The notes under the pieces were generated by a model. That model saw only the letters and a program-made list of their open reading frames with translations, had not been told where the DNA came from and did no database searches. From Dehalobacter restrictus DSM 9455 (lineage in GTDB: Bacteria > Bacillota > Desulfitobacteriia > Desulfitobacteriales > Syntrophobotulaceae), in assembly GCF_000512895.1 (NCBI RefSeq), contig NZ_CP007033.1:1413001-1477000 (forward strand): 64,000 bases of DNA, read 5' to 3'. A program made the translations under genes and the position numbers. Below are positions 1 through 7,786 of this stretch, in pieces. The first letter of the stretch is position 1; each line of letters begins with the position of its first letter.

Positions 1-684
1 TTTATTGGCTTTATTAGTGCGGGGCTTCCCGTCGGTGTTACTTTCTCGTTTTTAATATCATCCCCCCTGGTGGATTTGGCTTCGGTGCTTTTGCTGGCAA
101 GTATCTTTAATTGGACCATTGCCATTGCCTACGTTGTCGTCGGCTTGATTCTGGCAGTGATCGGCGGAACCGTGATTAGCAAAGCAAAGCTGGAAAAGTA
201 TGTAGAACCGTTTGTATTCAGCAATAAAATGCCGGAAATAGAACCGGAGCAGTTAACAGCCCGGGAAAGGCTGGACTTTGCTAAAGATCAGGTTCGTGAT
301 ATTGTGAGAAGAGTGTGGGTCTATATTCTAATAGGTGTCGGTATAGGTGCCGTGATTCACAATTTTATTCCTGAAAACGTGATTTCCTTGCTTCTGGGTC
401 AGGATAAATGGTATTCGGTATTGCTGGCTACATTGGCAGGGGTTCCAATGTATGCGGATATTTTTGGGACGCTGCCGATTGCGGAAGCGTTAGTGGCCAA
501 GGGAGTTGGTCTGGGAACTGCTTTATCCTTCATGATGGCTGTAACTGCACTTTCTCTCCCGTCGTTGATCATGCTCAAGAAAGTTGTAAAAATGAAACTG
601 CTTATCATATTTGCAGGGATTGTAACCATTGGTATTCTTATCATCGGTTATACATTTAATGCCTTCGGATATTTGCTCATATAA
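1..684 (+). CDS. ArsP/DUF318-family permease, 5' end cut by the window edge
   Basis: The reading frame is open from base 1, so the N-terminus lies outside the window; 227 residues are visible. The protein is hydrophobic, with membrane segments at roughly residues 25-55 and 105-130 and two or three more to the C-terminus, separated by a charged cytoplasmic loop near residues 65-100. Motifs such as PLVDLA and GVPMYADIFGTLPI are typical of the permease family PF03773 (DUF318), which includes the organoarsenical exporter ArsP. Members often sit next to a small CxxC thioredoxin-like protein, as here. Substrate is not shown by the sequence: trivalent organoarsenicals are one possibility, but the family is broad. 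A GTG at 70 is an internal codon, not the start. Confidence 0.85.
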   Translation, partial: FIGFISAGLPVGVTFSFLISSPLVDLASVLLLASIFNWTIAIAYVVVGLILAVIGGTVISKAKLEKYVEPFVFSNKMPEIEPEQLTARERLDFAKDQVRDIVRRVWVYILIGVGIGAVIHNFIPENVISLLLGQDKWYSVLLATLAGVPMYADIFGTLPIAEALVAKGVGLGTALSFMMAVTALSLPSLIMLKKVVKMKLLIIFAGIVTIGILIIGYTFNAFGYLLI

Positions 685-729
685 GAGGTTATAATATTTG
701 AATTTTCAAGTAAAAGGAGTGTATTGAAT

Positions 730-969
730 ATGATGATTAAAATTTTAGGAACCGGCTGCAAAAATTGCGTTACCCTTGCTGAAAACACGAAAGCTGCTTT
801 GGAAGAGACGGGCATTGCTGCCGAAGTAATCAAAGTTACCGATATTAAAGACATCATGGCCTATGGTGTGATGTCCACGCCGGCCCTGGTTATTGACGAA
901 AAGGTGGTATCTTTTGGGAAAGTTCTAAAACCCAAGGAAATCGTAAAGATTCTAGAAACTGCGAAGTAG
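730..969 (+). CDS. Small thioredoxin-like (redox-active disulfide) protein
   Basis: A 79-residue protein with a GTGCKNC motif near the N-terminus, the CxxC redox centre of the small glutaredoxin-like thioredoxin family (TM0996/MTH895 type, 'redox-active disulfide protein 2'). The cis-proline signature is visible in MSTPALVIDE. The ATG at 730 is preferred because AAGGAG at 714-719 lies 10 bases upstream; an in-frame TTG at 724 is too close. It follows the permease by 45 bases and is probably cotranscribed with it, then ends at a strong terminator. Partnership with the permease, for example reducing an arsenical substrate or a metal centre, is inference from family gene order. Confidence 0.85.
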   Translation: MMIKILGTGCKNCVTLAENTKAALEETGIAAEVIKVTDIKDIMAYGVMSTPALVIDEKVVSFGKVLKPKEIVKILETAK

Positions 970-1037
970 AAAAAAATGAAGCTATCGCTAGCATTTGGCT
1001 TGTAGTGATTGAATAAAATAATTTTGGTATGATTAAA

Positions 1038-1072
1038 AGCGAGTACGATGAAAAAGTACTCGCTCGTTTTTT
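1038..1072 (+). terminator. Rho-independent terminator after the permease-thioredoxin pair
   Basis: A perfect 9-bp stem (1038-1046 with 1056-1064) around a 9-base loop, followed by CGTTTTTT. It closes the first transcription unit before the DegS-type kinase. Confidence 0.85.
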
Positions 1073-1183
1073 GCAGCTTACTGCAGATACTTTCATATTT
1101 CACACGTGTTTAAGTAGGAAATATCAAGAAAATGTCGAATCAAATATAATTAACCCATTCAAAGATTATTGGGGAGTTACGCC

Positions 1184-2305
1184 ATGGATAAATTAACAGT
1201 CATTTTTGAATCAACGCTCAAAGCAATCGAGAACAGTAAAGAAGAAATATTCAATATTTATGAGATGACCCGCAATGAAATACAACGGTTAAAAAAAGAG
1301 CTGGAATTTATGCGCAGGGAAATCGAAGACACCATCAAAATGGTGGATACCCAGTTTATGAAAGAAAAACGCTTCCGTCGGAAGCTGATGGAAGTCAACA
1401 AGAACTTCGATAAGTTCAATGAGAAGCAGATGCTCGAAGCGTATTCGGAAACAAAGGATGCACAGGTAGAGCTGCAACTGCTCCAGGCGAAAGAGCTTCA
1501 GCTGCGTTCCCGCAGGGATGAAATCGAAAGAACGTTAAAAAATTTGGATATCACAGTGATTAAGGCTGAGGACCTGATGAGCCAGGTCAGTCTTGCCCTG
1601 CGGCTTTTAAAAGAAGGAATCAGTGAGATCAGTCAGTTCTATAGCAGTGACCAGAGAAAAGAAACCGCTTTTCAGATCATCAAGGCCCAGGAAGAAGAAC
1701 GCCTGAGGGTCGCCCGTGAAGTTCACGACGGTCCCGCCCAGAGTCTGGCCAACATTGTTCTGCGTCTGGAAATAGCGGAGAAGCTTCTGGAGCTTGATCA
1801 CCGCCAGGTGAAAAAAGAATTGAAAGAACTGAATATGCTGGTCAGGGATAATCTGAAGGATATCCGCAGAATCATTTTCGGACTCAGGCCAATTCCTTTA
1901 AATGGGGCGGGAATTGTTGATACCATCAATCATTATATGAAAAATTTTGAAAAAACGTATGGGCTGACCTGTGAACTTATCGTGGAAGGACAAGAAAGGG
2001 AGCTTGATTCTTCCGTAGAAGTGGCCCTTTTCCGACTGGTTCAGGAAGGGATGACCAATGTGGCCAAACATGCGGAATCTCCGAAGTGCAGGGTTCATTT
2101 GAATTTTCAGGATGACAGAATTGTCGGTCAGATTATCGATGATGGTAAAGGATTTGATATCAGCAATGGCTTGGATAATTCCGGTGCCCATTTCGGCTTG
2201 ATTGGAATTAATGAGCGAATTCAGGCTTACTCCGGACAATTATCGATTCAATCAGAACTGGGCAAGGGCACTGTTGTTACGTTTAACATTCCATATTCTG
2301 AATAA
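1184..2305 (+). CDS. degS: DegS-type sensor histidine kinase
   Basis: A 373-residue cytoplasmic kinase without membrane segments. Residues 1-150 are a charged coiled-coil sensor region of the DegS family (PF05384). The HisKA_3 dimerisation/phosphoacceptor box follows, with AREVHDGPAQSL placing the phosphorylated histidine at about residue 181. The C-terminal HATPase domain shows the N box (MTNVAKHA) and G boxes (DDGKGFD, GLIGINERI). ATG at 1184 is chosen because GGGGAG at 1171-1176 is 7 bases upstream; an in-frame TTG at 1169 is not preceded by a site. The degU-like gene starts 17 bases after its stop. In Bacillus the pair controls exoenzymes, motility and competence; the regulon here is unknown, and the adjacent beta-CASP gene may be part of it. 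Confidence 0.93.
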   Translation: MDKLTVIFESTLKAIENSKEEIFNIYEMTRNEIQRLKKELEFMRREIEDTIKMVDTQFMKEKRFRRKLMEVNKNFDKFNEKQMLEAYSETKDAQVELQLLQAKELQLRSRRDEIERTLKNLDITVIKAEDLMSQVSLALRLLKEGISEISQFYSSDQRKETAFQIIKAQEEERLRVAREVHDGPAQSLANIVLRLEIAEKLLELDHRQVKKELKELNMLVRDNLKDIRRIIFGLRPIPLNGAGIVDTINHYMKNFEKTYGLTCELIVEGQERELDSSVEVALFRLVQEGMTNVAKHAESPKCRVHLNFQDDRIVGQIIDDGKGFDISNGLDNSGAHFGLIGINERIQAYSGQLSIQSELGKGTVVTFNIPYSE

Positions 2306-2322
2306 AGGAGGAAAGGATCAAG

Positions 2323-2961
2323 ATGATAAGGGTTGTAATTGCCGATGATCACCCGCTTCTCAGGGAAGGATTACGAAGAATTCTGGAATTTGAAGAAGGC
2401 ATTCAGGTTGTATCCGAAGTTGGAGATGGTCAAGGGGCAATTAATATGGCGAGGAAGACGCCGTTTGATGTTCTGCTGATGGATTTGAATATGCCTGGGG
2501 TAAATGGTCTTGAAGCCTGTAAAGTCATCAGAAGGGAATTCCCGAACATTGGGATTTTGATTCTTACTGTTGATGACTCGGATGAAAAGGTGTTCCAGGT
2601 ATTACAGCTCGGGGTAGCTGGATACCTGCTGAAAGACGTTATTCCGAAAGCTCTGGTTGATTCCATCCGCAAAGTATATGCTGGAGAACCCATTCTGTCC
2701 CCGTCGGTAACCGGCAAACTGCTTGGCCAGCTTTCCAATCCGAACAGTCCAAAAGATCATTTCGGATTAAGCAACAGGGAAATGGAGATACTTACCTATG
2801 TGGTCAAAGGCTCGTCAAACAAAGATATTGGCTTAACTCTGTTTATAAGTGAAAAAACAGTCAAAAATCATCTTTCCAGTATTTTTAGAAAACTAGAGGT
2901 TGAAGACCGCACCCAGGCTGCTTTGAAAGCAGTGAAGACGAAACTTATTACACTGGAATAA
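2323..2961 (+). CDS. degU: DegU-type (NarL/LuxR family) response regulator
   Basis: A 212-residue two-domain regulator. The receiver has the acidic pair in VVIADDHPL, phospho-acceptor D54 in LLMDLNMPG, and the conserved lysine in YLLKDV. The C-terminal LuxR-type helix-turn-helix (about residues 145-208) shows LSNREMEIL and SNKDIGLTLFISEKTVKNHLSSIFRKL, a canonical GerE-family recognition helix. The start is preceded by an AAAGGAGG site just after the kinase stop, so the two genes form an operon. Phosphorylation by the DegS-type kinase immediately upstream is the obvious assignment. Confidence 0.94.
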   Translation: MIRVVIADDHPLLREGLRRILEFEEGIQVVSEVGDGQGAINMARKTPFDVLLMDLNMPGVNGLEACKVIRREFPNIGILILTVDDSDEKVFQVLQLGVAGYLLKDVIPKALVDSIRKVYAGEPILSPSVTGKLLGQLSNPNSPKDHFGLSNREMEILTYVVKGSSNKDIGLTLFISEKTVKNHLSSIFRKLEVEDRTQAALKAVKTKLITLE

Positions 2962-3000
2962 ATTTTTTGTGGCTTCACAAGGCTGCAGAAGGGAATACGC

Positions 3001-4749
3001 ATGAAGCTTTGTTTTTATGGTGCCAGTCAGACTGTGACGGGGTCCTGTTATTTGCTGGAAACAACAGATACCAGAATCCTGATTGACTGTGGAATGTTTC
3101 AGGGTTCCAAAATCATGAAAGAACTGAATTACGGCGCGTTTCCGTTTGATCCCAACCTTCTTGACGCTGTGATTTTAACGCACGCCCATATTGACCATTC
3201 CGGGCTTATTCCGAAGCTCATCAAAAAAGGTTTCAGCGGGCCGATCTATGCGACGACGGAAACCATAGAACTATGTTCTGTGATGCTGCCGGACAGCGGG
3301 CACATCCAGGAAATGGAGGTCACCAGAAAAAACCGCAAGCAGAGCAGGATGGATGTTCCATTAATCGAACCGATTTACACGGTTGAAGATGCAGTGAATG
3401 CTCAAAAGCACTTTGTCGAGGTGGCCTATAATCAAAAGACCGCGATCTCGCAATCGCTGTCCTTTCAGTTTGCCGATGCCGGGCATATCTTGGGCTCGGC
3501 CCATGTCATTGTCAGCGTCAAAGAAAACAACACGATGAAAAACATTGCATTTTCCGGAGATATCGGGACTTCCGGTCAGCCTTATGTCGAAGACCCCAAA
3601 GGAATTAAAGAAGCGTGTATGCTTAAGGATCCTGATGGTATACGAGATGCCTGTATGATTGTGATGGAAACAACCTACGGCAATCGGATTCATCCGGATA
3701 AAACCAATCGAATGGAAAACCTGGCCAGGGTCATTAATAATGCCCACCAAAAAGGCGGCAATATTATCATTCCGGCTTTTGCTATAAATCGGACACAGGA
3801 CCTTTTGTACTACCTGCGCAAACTTCAAGATGACAAGAAAATTCCGGTAATGCCGATTTACATCGATAGTCCGCTGGCTGTTGCAGCGACGAGAATATTT
3901 GGGCGGAATACCCGGAATTTTGATCAGGAAACAAAGCAGCTGCTGGAGGCGGGACAAAGCCCGTTTGCCATGACGAATCTTCATTTGAGTGAAACCGCAG
4001 AGGATTCGATCCGGCTGAATGCGATACAGGGCGGCGCGATTATTATTTCGGCTAGCGGGATGGCTGATGCCGGAAGAATCAAGCATCATTTAAAACATAA
4101 TCTGTGGCGGCACGATGCCACGGTCATCTTTGTCGGTTATCAGGCTCAAGGGACACTTGGCCGGTTTTTAACTGACGGTGCCAAAGAAGTGACCATCCAT
4201 GGGGAGAAAGTGGCGGTCAACGCCGAAATCGTTGCGTTCCAAGGTTTTTCAGCGCATGCGGACCAGAATGAATTGCTGGCCTGGCTTAAAGCCGCCGGCG
4301 GCAACGCAGAGCATCTCATCCTGGTCCATGGCGAAGATGATGCGATTCAGGCGTTTTCATCTCTGGTCCAGCAAAAATTCGGAATTGCGTCAATCATTCC
4401 GGAACTGGGTGAATGCCTGGAGATAGCGGACGGTGAAATCAAGCGTCTGAAGCCTTCCAAGCCCTGGCTAAAGGAAATTGAAGATAGGATGGGTTATCCT
4501 GCGCCTCAGGAATGGCAGTCACATCTGTCCAAATCTGTTAAGCAAAGATCTTCAGAAGAAGGATCAGGGGGAAGAACGTTCAAACGCCGGAGAAAAGTTC
4601 TGCTTTCCGAAGCAAACAGAGCCTATACAAAACTGCGCAAAGACCTGAAACTATTCATTGATAGGAGCAATGAGCGCAAAGACTATGAAAACCTGATTGA
4701 TACCTTTGAGAGCATTTCTGATCTTTTAAAAACAAGAATGAAACGGTAA
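3001..4749 (+). CDS. Beta-CASP metallo-beta-lactamase-fold hydrolase (probable RNase)
   Basis: A 582-residue protein of the MBL-fold/RNA-specificity group (COG1236, YsxC/CPSF-type beta-CASP nucleases). The metal-binding motif HAHIDH begins at residue 61; AGHILGSAH is motif 3 and FSGDIG motif 4. The beta-CASP cap shows METTYGNR and IPAFAINRTQ, and the C-terminal motif is FSAHADQNE. Two features go beyond the usual core: a short internal tandem duplication just before the METTYG motif (DPKGIKEACM then DPDGIRDACM) and a basic 75-residue C-terminal tail with a KRRRK cluster, a plausible RNA-binding tail. It begins 39 bases after degU and could be in the same transcript. An RNA or DNA processing role is inferred from the family. 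Confidence 0.9.
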   Translation: MKLCFYGASQTVTGSCYLLETTDTRILIDCGMFQGSKIMKELNYGAFPFDPNLLDAVILTHAHIDHSGLIPKLIKKGFSGPIYATTETIELCSVMLPDSGHIQEMEVTRKNRKQSRMDVPLIEPIYTVEDAVNAQKHFVEVAYNQKTAISQSLSFQFADAGHILGSAHVIVSVKENNTMKNIAFSGDIGTSGQPYVEDPKGIKEACMLKDPDGIRDACMIVMETTYGNRIHPDKTNRMENLARVINNAHQKGGNIIIPAFAINRTQDLLYYLRKLQDDKKIPVMPIYIDSPLAVAATRIFGRNTRNFDQETKQLLEAGQSPFAMTNLHLSETAEDSIRLNAIQGGAIIISASGMADAGRIKHHLKHNLWRHDATVIFVGYQAQGTLGRFLTDGAKEVTIHGEKVAVNAEIVAFQGFSAHADQNELLAWLKAAGGNAEHLILVHGEDDAIQAFSSLVQQKFGIASIIPELGECLEIADGEIKRLKPSKPWLKEIEDRMGYPAPQEWQSHLSKSVKQRSSEEGSGGRTFKRRRKVLLSEANRAYTKLRKDLKLFIDRSNERKDYENLIDTFESISDLLKTRMKR

Positions 4750-4755
4750 AACGAA

Positions 4756-5346
4756 TCAGATCCAGGCATACTCCGAGGTCTGACGCTTAATCCCTGACAG
4801 AAAACGCATGATCTCTTCGCGCCGTTTGACAGCGATTCTCCTGCCGGTCTTGGAGTACACTTTTTTGGGCAGTGCTTCAGCAAAGGTCTGCGCCCGCATT
4901 AAAGCCTCATCGGGACTCGGGATCAGCTCGTCCTGTCCGACAAGGCTCAGTAGTTTCATTAATCCGATGTTTCCGAGATTATCGAGGATATTGGCGTCCC
5001 TTAAATAAATAGCCTCGTCACTGTTCCCCGGCTCGGAATAATACATGTGGCATTCAATGGCGTCCAGAATTTTTGCCAGTTTTTCCTGCTCAAAGTGATA
5101 GCTCTTCAACAGGTTCATCGCGACGCCTTTTGATCTGAGGGTATGATCGACGTTGGGAAGCGCGTACATCGGGTACTTTCCCGTATCGTGAAGCATTGCA
5201 GAAATATAAAGTACTTCATCATTCAGGTTGAGATGCTGAGATAATTCTTTGGATAAATGATAGACCCGCTGACAGTGTTTCCAGCCAAGAGCCGGATGAG
5301 CACCGGATTGGTTGATAATTTGAAATAGTTCTTTGGAGATATCCAT
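4756..5346 (-). CDS. HD-domain phosphohydrolase
   Basis: A 196-residue soluble protein with the metal-binding signature of the HD superfamily: a first histidine in KHCQRVYHL, the HD pair in AMLHDTGKYP, further histidines in ECHMYY, and an aspartate in LRDANILDNLG. The start at 5346 is chosen because AAAGGTGG precedes that ATG; a longer frame to 5403 would add 19 residues without a ribosome site. It is convergent with the beta-CASP gene, leaving only 6 bases between the stops. Substrate cannot be told; nucleotides or small phosphoesters are typical for the family. Confidence 0.85.
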   Translation of the reverse strand: MDISKELFQIINQSGAHPALGWKHCQRVYHLSKELSQHLNLNDEVLYISAMLHDTGKYPMYALPNVDHTLRSKGVAMNLLKSYHFEQEKLAKILDAIECHMYYSEPGNSDEAIYLRDANILDNLGNIGLMKLLSLVGQDELIPSPDEALMRAQTFAEALPKKVYSKTGRRIAVKRREEIMRFLSGIKRQTSEYAWI

Positions 5347-5548
5347 ATCCTGCACCACCTTTCTGTTAAGTATTACGGCAAAAAAACGCAAAAGTCCTTC
5401 CAATACATGGAAAAAATGTCGTCAAAAAAATTGTTTTTCCTCCTAAAATCTTTAGGATTTCAGGACAGTAATAGTGTAATATATAGAATAGTAGCAATAA
5501 TGCCAATAATTTTTTTCTAACATCAATGAATGGTATGAGGTGGTAGCA

Positions 5549-6292
5549 TTGTCAAAAAACAAGGTATACGGGGGCTTTTGTCAAGCTCTTTTATTTTCCG
5601 GTTCTGTTTCAATTCCTGATTTTATTCTTAATCATTATACGGAACTTGGAATCGGTCACAAGGAAATGATGCTGATAATTCATATGATGACTGAGTCAAG
5701 TACGAACAGTGATCGTATTGAGGAACAGATCACCAAGAAAATGGGACTCTCGCTTGAAGAATACAATATCATGATCCAGAATCTTCAGACCAGGGGACTG
5801 CTTTCTGTCAATAGTCGCAAAGCGAAAAACGGCACGAACCGTGAATATGATTTCAGCGGGCTGATCGATCAGTTATTGGAATTATGGGGAATCAATGAGT
5901 TTAAGCAGATGTCCTTAGGCAGTGAACGTAATGGCAAAACGAGCACAGAGAATATGCCGGACCTTTCTCAGGCTAAGCTGACTTCGCTGTTTGAACAGGA
6001 ATTAGGGAGGCCGTTAACCGGTCTGGAGTGTGAACATATTGAAAAATGGCTGATGGCCTCGTATTCCGAAGAACTGATAATTGAGGCTTTACGAAGAGGC
6101 GTTGGCGCCGGGATTCGGAGTTTCCGCTATCTCGATTCTATTTTAAGAGAGTGGGAGAAGAAGGGGATCAAAACGCGTCTGGAAGTCGAGGCTGAGGATC
6201 AGAATTTCCAGTCCAGACAAAACAGGAAAAATGTCAAGCCGTTGAAAGGCTTACCAAAAACGAAAAGCAAATATGATAATATTTATCTTTAG
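5549..6292 (+). CDS. dnaD: DnaD-type replication initiation protein
   Basis: A 247-residue protein with the two-part DnaD layout: an N-terminal winged helix (about residues 15-85, with SVSIPDFILNHYTELGIGHKEMMLI) and a C-terminal DnaB_2/DnaD domain ending in the hallmark region with YSEELIIEALRRGV and FRYLDSILREWEKKGI. The chosen start is TTG at 5549, five bases after AGGTGG; GTG at 5540 overlaps that site. DnaD links DnaA at the origin to the helicase-loading machinery and primes restart in Firmicutes. The helicase-loader-like gene at 6700 fits that role, although a palindromic repeat and about 400 bases lie between them. Confidence 0.9.
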   Translation: MSKNKVYGGFCQALLFSGSVSIPDFILNHYTELGIGHKEMMLIIHMMTESSTNSDRIEEQITKKMGLSLEEYNIMIQNLQTRGLLSVNSRKAKNGTNREYDFSGLIDQLLELWGINEFKQMSLGSERNGKTSTENMPDLSQAKLTSLFEQELGRPLTGLECEHIEKWLMASYSEELIIEALRRGVGAGIRSFRYLDSILREWEKKGIKTRLEVEAEDQNFQSRQNRKNVKPLKGLPKTKSKYDNIYL

Positions 6293-6360
6293 TAGCGCGT
6301 TCTGAGAATGATTATACAAATTGTAGAGATAAGCTCTTGTATATGAACTATTTTATTAGG

Positions 6361-6532
6361 GCTTGTCTGCGTGCCACAATTTCGCTTTCGGCCGTTGCGT
6401 CCTCCGTGACGCGTCGCTCCTTGCCATCCATGGCATCGCGACATTAGGCCATCCGTGGCCGTCAAAAGGCCGCGCTACGCACTCCATGCTCCGCTTGACG
6501 CTGGAACTGTGGCACGCAGACTAATAACAAGC
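6361..6532 (+). repeat. Palindromic intergenic element, copy A (longest)
   Basis: A 172-bp GC-rich imperfect palindrome between the DnaD-type and DnaC-type genes. Perfect 14-bp terminal inverted repeats lie at 6365-6378 and 6508-6521 (GTCTGCGTGCCACA and its complement). The interior holds an inner hairpin (TTGCGTC/GACGCG) and an extra 50-bp arm (about 6412-6470) missing from other copies. The 10-bp TTAGGGCTTG occurs at 6356-6365 and again at 6536-6545; the second may start a minute solo end copy (about 6537-6571). Related copies lie near 22.7, 27.2, 34.3 and 38.5 kb. No open frame inside it looks coding. Confidence 0.85.
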
Positions 6533-6673
6533 ATGTTAGGGCTTGGCTGTGATCCCCAGACTGATTATTGGCTTAGACAAGCAGGTCTGATCGTCGGAAT
6601 GTATCTCATTATTTGTGGGGTTATTTTAAGAACATTTTCTCGCATGTTAAAATGGTATTTGAAACATAAGTAG
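6533..6673 (+). CDS. Possible 46-residue single-pass membrane protein
   Basis: This frame starts at ATG 6533, right at the edge of repeat copy A, and encodes a short protein with one convincing membrane helix (AGLIVGMYLIICGVIL) and a basic tail (KWYLKHK). No good ribosome site precedes the ATG, and its first codons fall in a stretch resembling the end of the palindromic element. It could be a real small gene upstream of the helicase loader whose start has been remodelled by the repeat, or chance. The membrane-like composition is the only positive evidence. Confidence 0.3.
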   Translation: MLGLGCDPQTDYWLRQAGLIVGMYLIICGVILRTFSRMLKWYLKHK

Positions 6674-6699
6674 ATAGAGATCATTGAAAGGTAACGAGA

Positions 6700-7629
6700 T
6701 TGTTGTCAGAGGAGGGATTTGATCTGGAAAGAACGGATCGTATCATGGAGAGAGTGCTGCCGAATCAGGGAAACGCGAACATTGAAGATCGGACTGGAAT
6801 CCAGACTACAACGGATCTAAATCCAGTCAATCAGCAGAAAACGGAGTCAAAGGTTCAGTTAAATATTCAGCCTGAAATGAATACCGAGTCTGGTGCCGTA
6901 TGCCCGCTCTGCGGAGACAGGGGAATCGTCCTGAATGGAGATACGGCGGCACCCTGTTCGTGTATGGAGAAAAAGAGGATTGAAAACAGCTTTAAATATG
7001 CACGTTTGTCCAGGGAACTGATGAACTGCCGTTTTGAAAAATTCAGCCTCGAATACTATAGGAACGCAAACACACAGCAGGATCAGGAAGATTACCTGAA
7101 TGCCCAAAAAGCACTGAGGGCCGCCAGGGAATTTGTAAAAAATGTCCGGACAAATCCCCATGAAGTCGGGCTGCTCTTCACCGGCTCCGTCGGAAGTGGC
7201 AAAACGTTTTTGGCAGCTTCCATCGCGAATGAGATTCTGGAAAATAATCACAAGCTGCTCTTTTTGATTGTCCCGGACCTTTTGGATGAACTGCGCGCTA
7301 CATTCAGCAATAAAAGTGAAAATACGGAATACGACTTGCTGGATATTGCCAGAACCGTACCAATTTTGATTCTCGATGACCTGGGTGCGCATAATTATAC
7401 CGAATGGTCCCGCAACCGGATCTACTCTATCTTGAATTACCGTATGAACGAGCAGCTGCCGACTGTCATTACGACCAATCTTGATTTTGATGAGATCGAT
7501 CATTATTTGGGAGAACGGACCTGCTCCCGGCTTCTTCAGATGTGCAGGATTTTCCGCTTGTCTGCACCGCAGGACATCCGGATGCAGAATTATTTAAAAC
7601 GGGAAGGATTAAAAAAGGATAAAAAATAA
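6700..7629 (+). CDS. dnaC: DnaC/DnaI-type helicase-loader ATPase
   Basis: A 309-residue AAA+ protein of the DnaC/IstB family. The N-terminal part carries a cysteine cluster resembling a zinc knuckle (CPLC at about residue 68, then CSC), as in DnaI-type loaders. The ATPase core has Walker A GSVGSGKT near residue 163, Walker B ILILDDLG, and sensor 1 TVITTNLDFDE. The start is taken as TTG 6700, seven bases after AAAGG; the next in-frame ATG at 6745 lacks a site. With the DnaD-type protein upstream, it most likely loads the replicative helicase. No transposase is adjacent, so an IstB transposition role is unlikely. Confidence 0.85.
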   Translation: MLSEEGFDLERTDRIMERVLPNQGNANIEDRTGIQTTTDLNPVNQQKTESKVQLNIQPEMNTESGAVCPLCGDRGIVLNGDTAAPCSCMEKKRIENSFKYARLSRELMNCRFEKFSLEYYRNANTQQDQEDYLNAQKALRAAREFVKNVRTNPHEVGLLFTGSVGSGKTFLAASIANEILENNHKLLFLIVPDLLDELRATFSNKSENTEYDLLDIARTVPILILDDLGAHNYTEWSRNRIYSILNYRMNEQLPTVITTNLDFDEIDHYLGERTCSRLLQMCRIFRLSAPQDIRMQNYLKREGLKKDKK

Positions 7630-7715
7630 GAGTACAATCAGAAAAACGCTAAGATATTTTCCTAAGCTGTCTGCTTAAGGCGAATTTCCTCAAACCATAA
7701 GGATTTTTCGGGTAT

Positions 7716-7755
7716 AAACCTATGCATGTCCATGAAAAGCATGCATAGGTTTTCT
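7716..7755 (+). terminator. Perfect 13-bp hairpin, probable terminator after the helicase loader
   Basis: Arms 7716-7728 and 7740-7752 are exactly complementary around an 11-base loop. The downstream tract (TTTCTATT) is only moderately T-rich, so this may be a weak terminator or a leader structure for the gene starting at 7787. Confidence 0.6.
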
Positions 7756-7786
7756 ATTAGAAATGGTTTTATGGAGGTGCAGACAC

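Noticed and set aside
3361-4089. 242-codon frame opposite the beta-CASP gene
   Set aside because: Antisense shadow of a clearly coding gene; no ribosome site or family signature.
6361-6532. CRISPR array interpretation of the GC-rich repeats
   Set aside because: The copies are dispersed over 50 kb, palindromic and of variable length, without spacers or cas genes.
6455-6673. 72-codon frame starting within repeat copy A
   Set aside because: The first 26 codons are repeat sequence, repeated at other loci in other frames; only the last 46 codons are kept as a doubtful gene.
6700-7629. IstB transposition helper instead of a replication loader
   Set aside because: No IstA-type transposase or terminal repeats are adjacent, and a DnaD-type gene is upstream.
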